A stretch of 9,397 bases of DNA from an uncultured Campylobacter sp. (GTDB lineage Bacteria > Campylobacterota > Campylobacteria > Campylobacterales > Campylobacteraceae): NCBI RefSeq assembly GCF_938017615.1, contig NZ_CALIJA010000211.1, positions 1-9,397 of the forward strand. Reading direction: 5' to 3'. Each line of letters begins with the position of its first letter. Within the stretch, counting starts at the first letter, position 1. Of this stretch, positions 6,277-9,397 are shown one piece after another. Made by a program: the position numbers and the translations under genes. Under the pieces are notes generated by a model, which was not told where the DNA came from, searched no databases, and saw only the letters and a list, made by a program, of their open reading frames with translations.

Positions 6277-7282
6277 GATCATCTTAGATCGCGCCGCTTA
6301 TGCGCACAATCTAGCGCAAATTGCCGCCAAAGTAGGTGGCGCGGAACGAGTATTTTTAGTAGCCAAGGATAATTCATACGGCCATGGCTGCAGGCTTTGC
6401 TGCGAGGAAGCGGCAAAGCTAGGCTTCGTACGCGCCGTAACGCGAAGTACTGCGGAAGCTGCGCAGATTGCGGATTTATTTGATGAAATTTTAGTGCTCT
6501 CGCACATTCCGCGCGGGGACGAGGATGAGCGGTTTTGCTACACAATCAACGATATGAGCTACTTCTCGCGTCTTAAACGGGGCGCTAAAATTTACATCGC
6601 CGTAGATACCGCGATGCATAGAAACGGCATTGACGCGAGCGAGCTAGATGAAGCGCTTAGGCTGTGCAAGGCGGGGGAGTTTAAGCTGATGGGCTTTTTC
6701 ACGCACTTTCGCGCAAGCGACGAGCTAAATGGCGACTTTTTCGCGCAGAGGCAAAATTTTATAGAATTTAAGCGGCTCGCGGAGCAAAAAGCCGCCGCCG
6801 CGGGCTTTGGAAATTTAAAATTTCATTCGAGCAACTCCGCAGCGATTGAGCGCAGAGCGGGCTTTGAGGATGAGTATGCGCGCGTGGGGATGGCGCAGTT
6901 CGGCTACGCGCAGTTTGACGAAAGCTTAGGCTTACGCCGCGTGCTAAAGCTCTATGCCGATCTGATCAGCTCGCGCGTGCTAAAAAAGGGTCAGCGCGTC
7001 AGCTACGGCGCGAAATTTGAAGCGCCGCGCGATATGAAGATCGGCACCTACGATCTGGGTTACGCGGACGGATTACTCCGCTACGACGGCGAGGGCGAGC
7101 TCGTACTACCAGGCGGCGAGCGGATGCTAGGCAAGATGTCGATGGATAGCTTCTGTGCAGAATTCGGCGGCGAGCGCATCTGCGTGCTGGGCGACGCGCG
7201 GGACTGGGCTAAGCGCTTCGGCACGATCGAGTATGAAATTTTAGTCAAATTAAATTCCAACATCCCAAGGAGATTTCAATGA
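6269..7282 (+). CDS. alr: alanine racemase
   Basis: This pyridoxal-phosphate enzyme interconverts L- and D-alanine in the cytoplasm, giving D-Ala for peptidoglycan. The N-terminal barrel starts with a typical LDRAAYAHNL segment. It has the PLP lysine K33 in AKDNSYGHG (usual form KANAYGHG), MHRNG with R118, THFRASDE and SSNSAA. The C-terminal domain has the second catalytic residue Y246 in VSYGAKF, then GYADGLLR and MSMDSF (usual MDxxMVD). At 337 residues it is somewhat shorter than the ~360 common in other bacteria. The Asp after K33 instead of Ala is a small departure at a well-conserved place. No clear Shine-Dalgarno precedes the ATG, and the eight-base overlap with the upstream gene suggests re-initiation. 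The stop shares ATGA with lemA. Confidence 0.94.
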   Translation: MSEIILDRAAYAHNLAQIAAKVGGAERVFLVAKDNSYGHGCRLCCEEAAKLGFVRAVTRSTAEAAQIADLFDEILVLSHIPRGDEDERFCYTINDMSYFSRLKRGAKIYIAVDTAMHRNGIDASELDEALRLCKAGEFKLMGFFTHFRASDELNGDFFAQRQNFIEFKRLAEQKAAAAGFGNLKFHSSNSAAIERRAGFEDEYARVGMAQFGYAQFDESLGLRRVLKLYADLISSRVLKKGQRVSYGAKFEAPRDMKIGTYDLGYADGLLRYDGEGELVLPGGERMLGKMSMDSFCAEFGGERICVLGDARDWAKRFGTIEYEILVKLNSNIPRRFQ

Positions 7283-7992
7283 AAGAGCTGCAAGGAGAAA
7301 ATAACGAGCGTATAGGTTACGACGATAAAGGCTTATCCGCGCGAGGCGAGAGCTTTGGCGGAGGAGAGTATCCGCGCCAAAAAGGAGGGCTTCATATCTT
7401 AATCAAAGCTCTAATCGTCTTAGTGATTGCGGCGATTGCGTTTGCGATATTTGCAGTACCCGTTTACAATAAACTCGTAAGTAAAGACGAAGAAGTTAAG
7501 GCCGCGTGGAGCCAGGTACAAAACCAATATCAGCGCCGCGCCGATTTGATTCCAAATTTCGTAGAAACCGTCAAGGGCTACGCTAGCCATGAAAAAGATA
7601 CCTTAGAAGGCGTTATAAATGCCCGCGCTAAGGCAACTGCTGTCAATATCAATGCAGAAAGTTTAGCGCAAGATCCGGAGGCGTTTGCGAAATTTAACGG
7701 CGCTCAAGGCGAGCTTAGCTCGGCCCTATCGCGCTTGATGCTGGTAGTCGAGCGTTATCCGGATCTTAAGGCAAATCAGAATTTCGCCGAGCTGCAAAAT
7801 CAGCTCGAAGGCACGGAAAATCGCATCGCCGTAGCGCGCAAGGACTACATCGCCTCGGTGCAGGAATACAACAAGCTAATTAGAACCTTCCCTACAAACA
7901 TCATCGCGCGCATCGTAGGACTAGGCGGCGCCAAACCTAGCTTTAGCGCTGATAGCTCAAGCCAAAAAGCCCCTAGCGTCTCGTTTAAATAA
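7279..7992 (+). CDS. lemA: LemA family membrane protein with an N-terminal extension
   Basis: LemA proteins are anchored by one N-terminal helix, with a helical-bundle domain outside. Their biochemical role is unclear, but they often sit next to TPM-domain genes, as here. The membrane helix is residues 39-62. The family core follows: AAWSQVQNQYQRRADLIPNF near 75-94, VETVKGYASHE, then VERYPDLKANQNFAELQ, a GTENRIAVARKDY stretch and the YNKLIRTFPTNIIA end. At 237 residues it is longer than the usual ~190, because about 37 hydrophilic Gly-rich residues precede the helix and a Ser-rich tail follows the core. The start at 7279 has a strong AAGGAG (7268-7273) and overlaps the alr stop. There is no in-frame ATG, GTG or TTG just before the helix that would give a shorter form. 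Confidence 0.93.
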   Translation: MKELQGENNERIGYDDKGLSARGESFGGGEYPRQKGGLHILIKALIVLVIAAIAFAIFAVPVYNKLVSKDEEVKAAWSQVQNQYQRRADLIPNFVETVKGYASHEKDTLEGVINARAKATAVNINAESLAQDPEAFAKFNGAQGELSSALSRLMLVVERYPDLKANQNFAELQNQLEGTENRIAVARKDYIASVQEYNKLIRTFPTNIIARIVGLGGAKPSFSADSSSQKAPSVSFK

Positions 7993-8002
7993 ACGCTAAG
8001 GG
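7971..8002 (+). promoter_or_regulatory. hairpin spanning the lemA stop and masking the next ribosome binding site
   Basis: CCC and TAGC (7971-7977) pair with GCTA and GGG (7995-8002, one bulged A). Inside, GTTT (7983-7986) pairs with AAAC (7991-7994) around a four-base loop that contains part of the lemA stop codon. The 3' arm includes the AAGGG of the AAGGGAG ribosome binding site (7998-8004) of the following gene. A ribosome reaching the lemA stop would open it, so it may couple translation of the two genes. No T run follows, so it is not a usual terminator. Confidence 0.45.
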
Positions 8003-8008
8003 AGACAA

Positions 8009-8602
8009 ATGCTAAGCGAGCAGTGCAAGCAAAAAATCCACGAGCTAATCACGAAAGCCGAAGCCGCAAGCGGTGCGCAGATCGTCTGCGTGGTCGCGCG
8101 CGAAGCAAGCGAGGACTGCGAATCTAGCTACAGCGCGGCGGCAGTGACGGCGTTTGTGATCGGCATCATTATGTGCTTCGTGCCGCAAATAAGCAAAGCT
8201 GAGCTACTGCAGATCGTAGCGCTTAGCTTCATTGCGATTAAAGCTCTGCTAGCTAAATGCCCCACGCTTTTAACTCTAATCACGCCTAAATCTCGCAGAC
8301 TTCGGCTCTCGGGCGAGTTTGCGATGCAAAAATTTTACGAGCGTTATGGCAGCGTAAAAGAAGCGATAATGTTTTGTGTCTGCGTCCGCGAGCGCTGCGC
8401 TCATATCATCTGCGGCGCGCAAGCGGCGGAGTTTATCTCTAAGGGTGAGTTTGAACGTATCACGACAGAATTTAACCCCAGCACGCAAGGTCTTGAGCCT
8501 GCCGTTTTAAAGGCGATGGACGCGCTGTGCGAGCTAGCCATGCGAGTGTCTAAAGATAGCGAAAATAACGAGATAGAAGAGACCTTGGTGGAGCTGCGAT
8601 GA
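8009..8602 (+). CDS. TPM-domain-like membrane protein, Cys-rich
   Basis: This 197-residue protein resembles the smaller TPM-family member found beside LemA and YgcG-like genes. The N-terminal SGAQIVCVVA strand (21-30) matches the start of a TPM fold, two membrane helices follow (about 42-59 and 65-83), and a C-terminal half carries a VKEAIMFCVCV strand and an alpha/beta tail. There is no signal peptide, so the N- and C-terminal parts should be on the same, probably cytoplasmic, side. It has ten cysteines (6, 27, 37, 56, 84, 123, 125, 130, 135 and 174), unusually many for this family and with no classic metal-site spacing. AAGGGAG lies four bases before the ATG, 16 bases after lemA, and the stop overlaps the next ATG (ATGA). 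The TPM assignment rests on gene context and strand pattern rather than a strong motif. Function is unknown. Confidence 0.8.
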   Translation: MLSEQCKQKIHELITKAEAASGAQIVCVVAREASEDCESSYSAAAVTAFVIGIIMCFVPQISKAELLQIVALSFIAIKALLAKCPTLLTLITPKSRRLRLSGEFAMQKFYERYGSVKEAIMFCVCVRERCAHIICGAQAAEFISKGEFERITTEFNPSTQGLEPAVLKAMDALCELAMRVSKDSENNEIEETLVELR

Positions 8603-9397
8603 AAGTGGCTTGGAGATTTGCTTTTGCCATAATGGCGCTATTTGCAATAAGCGTCGCCGCACCTAGCGAGTATCTAGCCCATCCAAACGGCACCGCCGTA
8701 ATTGATGAGGCTGGTATTTTACGCCCAGCCGCAAGAGAGAGCCTGAATGAAATTTTAACGACTTTCGATAAAAATTCCACAAACCAGATCATGCTCGTAA
8801 GCCTAAAATCGCTCGGTGGCTACTCTATCGAGGAAATCGGCGTAGAGCAGGCGCGCGCTCTTGGTATCGGGCAAAAAGGGCGCGACAACGGCGTACTGCT
8901 GCTTGTCGCTCCACACGAGCATAAAGTGCGTATCGAGGTCGGATACGGGCTAGAGGGCGTGCTAACCGATATGCGCGCCAAGCGTATCATCAGCAATAAA
9001 ATTCTGCCCTATTTTAGGCAGGGAGATTATGAAAGTGGCGTCATTAGCGGGATTTCGGCGATCATCAGCACGATCGAAGGCGGCGATATAAAATTTGATC
9101 CCCTTAACGCCAACGCGCAGCAGGATCCGAGCAACAAGGACTTTGCGATCTTTATGGTGCTTTTTGCGGTCTTGCTTTTTGCGATACTAAGCCGCCGCGT
9201 GACGCGCCTCAGAAGAAGCGACGAGGATATAATCTCAAGTGCAGACATCATAAGCGAAATTGCGCGCTCATCGCGCATGAGAGGCGGCTCATCCGGAGAT
9301 TTTGGCGAATTTAAAGGAAGTGGCGGTTTTAGCGGAGGCGGTTTCAGCGGGGACGGCGGCCGCGTCGTCGGGGCCGGTGGACCAGGTGCACTCAGGT
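8599..9397 (+). CDS. YgcG-like exported TPM-domain protein, 3' end outside the window
   Basis: The 266 codons present begin with a signal peptide (MKVAWRFAFAIMALFAISVA, probable cut near residue 21). A TPM domain follows at about 25-160 with the family marks VIDEAGIL, GRDNGVLLLVA (94-104) and RIEVGYGLEGVLTD (111-124). A membrane helix at about 181-198 is followed by basic RRVTRLRR, so the TPM domain should face the periplasm and the tail the cytoplasm. The tail becomes Gly-rich (GGFSGGGFSGDGG), as in YgcG proteins, which normally end in a Gly/Ser/Phe run closing with SGxW. Here the last ~15 residues (RVVGAGGPGALR) depart from that pattern and no stop is reached. The start overlaps the preceding stop as ATGA. 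TPM domains have been linked to photosystem II repair in plants and to phosphatase activity, but this bacterial group has no firm role. With LemA and the upstream TPM-like protein it probably forms an envelope complex, which is an inference from gene order. Confidence 0.9.
   Translation, partial: MKVAWRFAFAIMALFAISVAAPSEYLAHPNGTAVIDEAGILRPAARESLNEILTTFDKNSTNQIMLVSLKSLGGYSIEEIGVEQARALGIGQKGRDNGVLLLVAPHEHKVRIEVGYGLEGVLTDMRAKRIISNKILPYFRQGDYESGVISGISAIISTIEGGDIKFDPLNANAQQDPSNKDFAIFMVLFAVLLFAILSRRVTRLRRSDEDIISSADIISEIARSSRMRGGSSGDFGEFKGSGGFSGGGFSGDGGRVVGAGGPGALR

Noticed and set aside
7379..7389. Internal Shine-Dalgarno for a shorter LemA
   Set aside because: No ATG, GTG or TTG in frame follows at usable distance. 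The bases simply encode Lys-Gly-Gly.

Overview
The window looks like chromosomal DNA of a campylobacterotal (epsilonproteobacterial) species, most likely a Campylobacter with a fairly GC-rich genome, such as the C. gracilis/rectus/showae/curvus group. The reasons are the fused CcsBA cytochrome c synthetase, spacers rich in AAATTT/AAAATTCT strings, AAAGGA ribosome binding sites followed by TTTT, and extended TATAAAAT-type -10 boxes without a clear -35. The species is an inference. I see no mobile element, CRISPR array, tRNA, rRNA or phage gene.

Minus-strand half (1-4565). A 341-bp AT-rich noncoding stretch opens the window. It is followed by ccsBA (342-3764), one 1140-residue protein that exports heme and attaches it to c-type cytochromes. 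Its CcsB and CcsA halves are joined by a signal-peptide-like membrane segment and a 24-residue tandem repeat. A 309-bp spacer holds the probable ccsBA promoter and a long stem-loop. Behind it lies creA (4074-4565), a small exported protein of unknown function.

Divergent promoter region (4566-4663). This 98-bp spacer carries -10-like boxes on both strands, one for creA and one for the rightward operon.

Plus-strand half (4664-9397). Six genes are packed with ATGA overlaps or very short gaps: a phosphomannomutase/phosphoglucomutase, an unrecognised 81-residue Tyr-rich protein, alanine racemase (alr), LemA, a two-helix Cys-rich TPM-like protein, and a YgcG-like exported TPM protein cut by the window end. 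The first and third genes supply activated sugar phosphate and D-alanine for cell-surface polymers. The last three form the common LemA/TPM set of envelope proteins whose biochemistry is poorly known. The spacing suggests one transcript with translational coupling. A predicted hairpin at the lemA/TPM junction would hide the next gene's ribosome binding site.

Nothing here is an obvious new defence or mobile system. The points most worth a second look are the noncoding RAATTY clusters, the repeat and internal signal-like segment in CcsBA, the SD-masking hairpin, the small unknown gene before alr, and the degenerate GC-rich last ~50 bases, which may be poor contig-end sequence.
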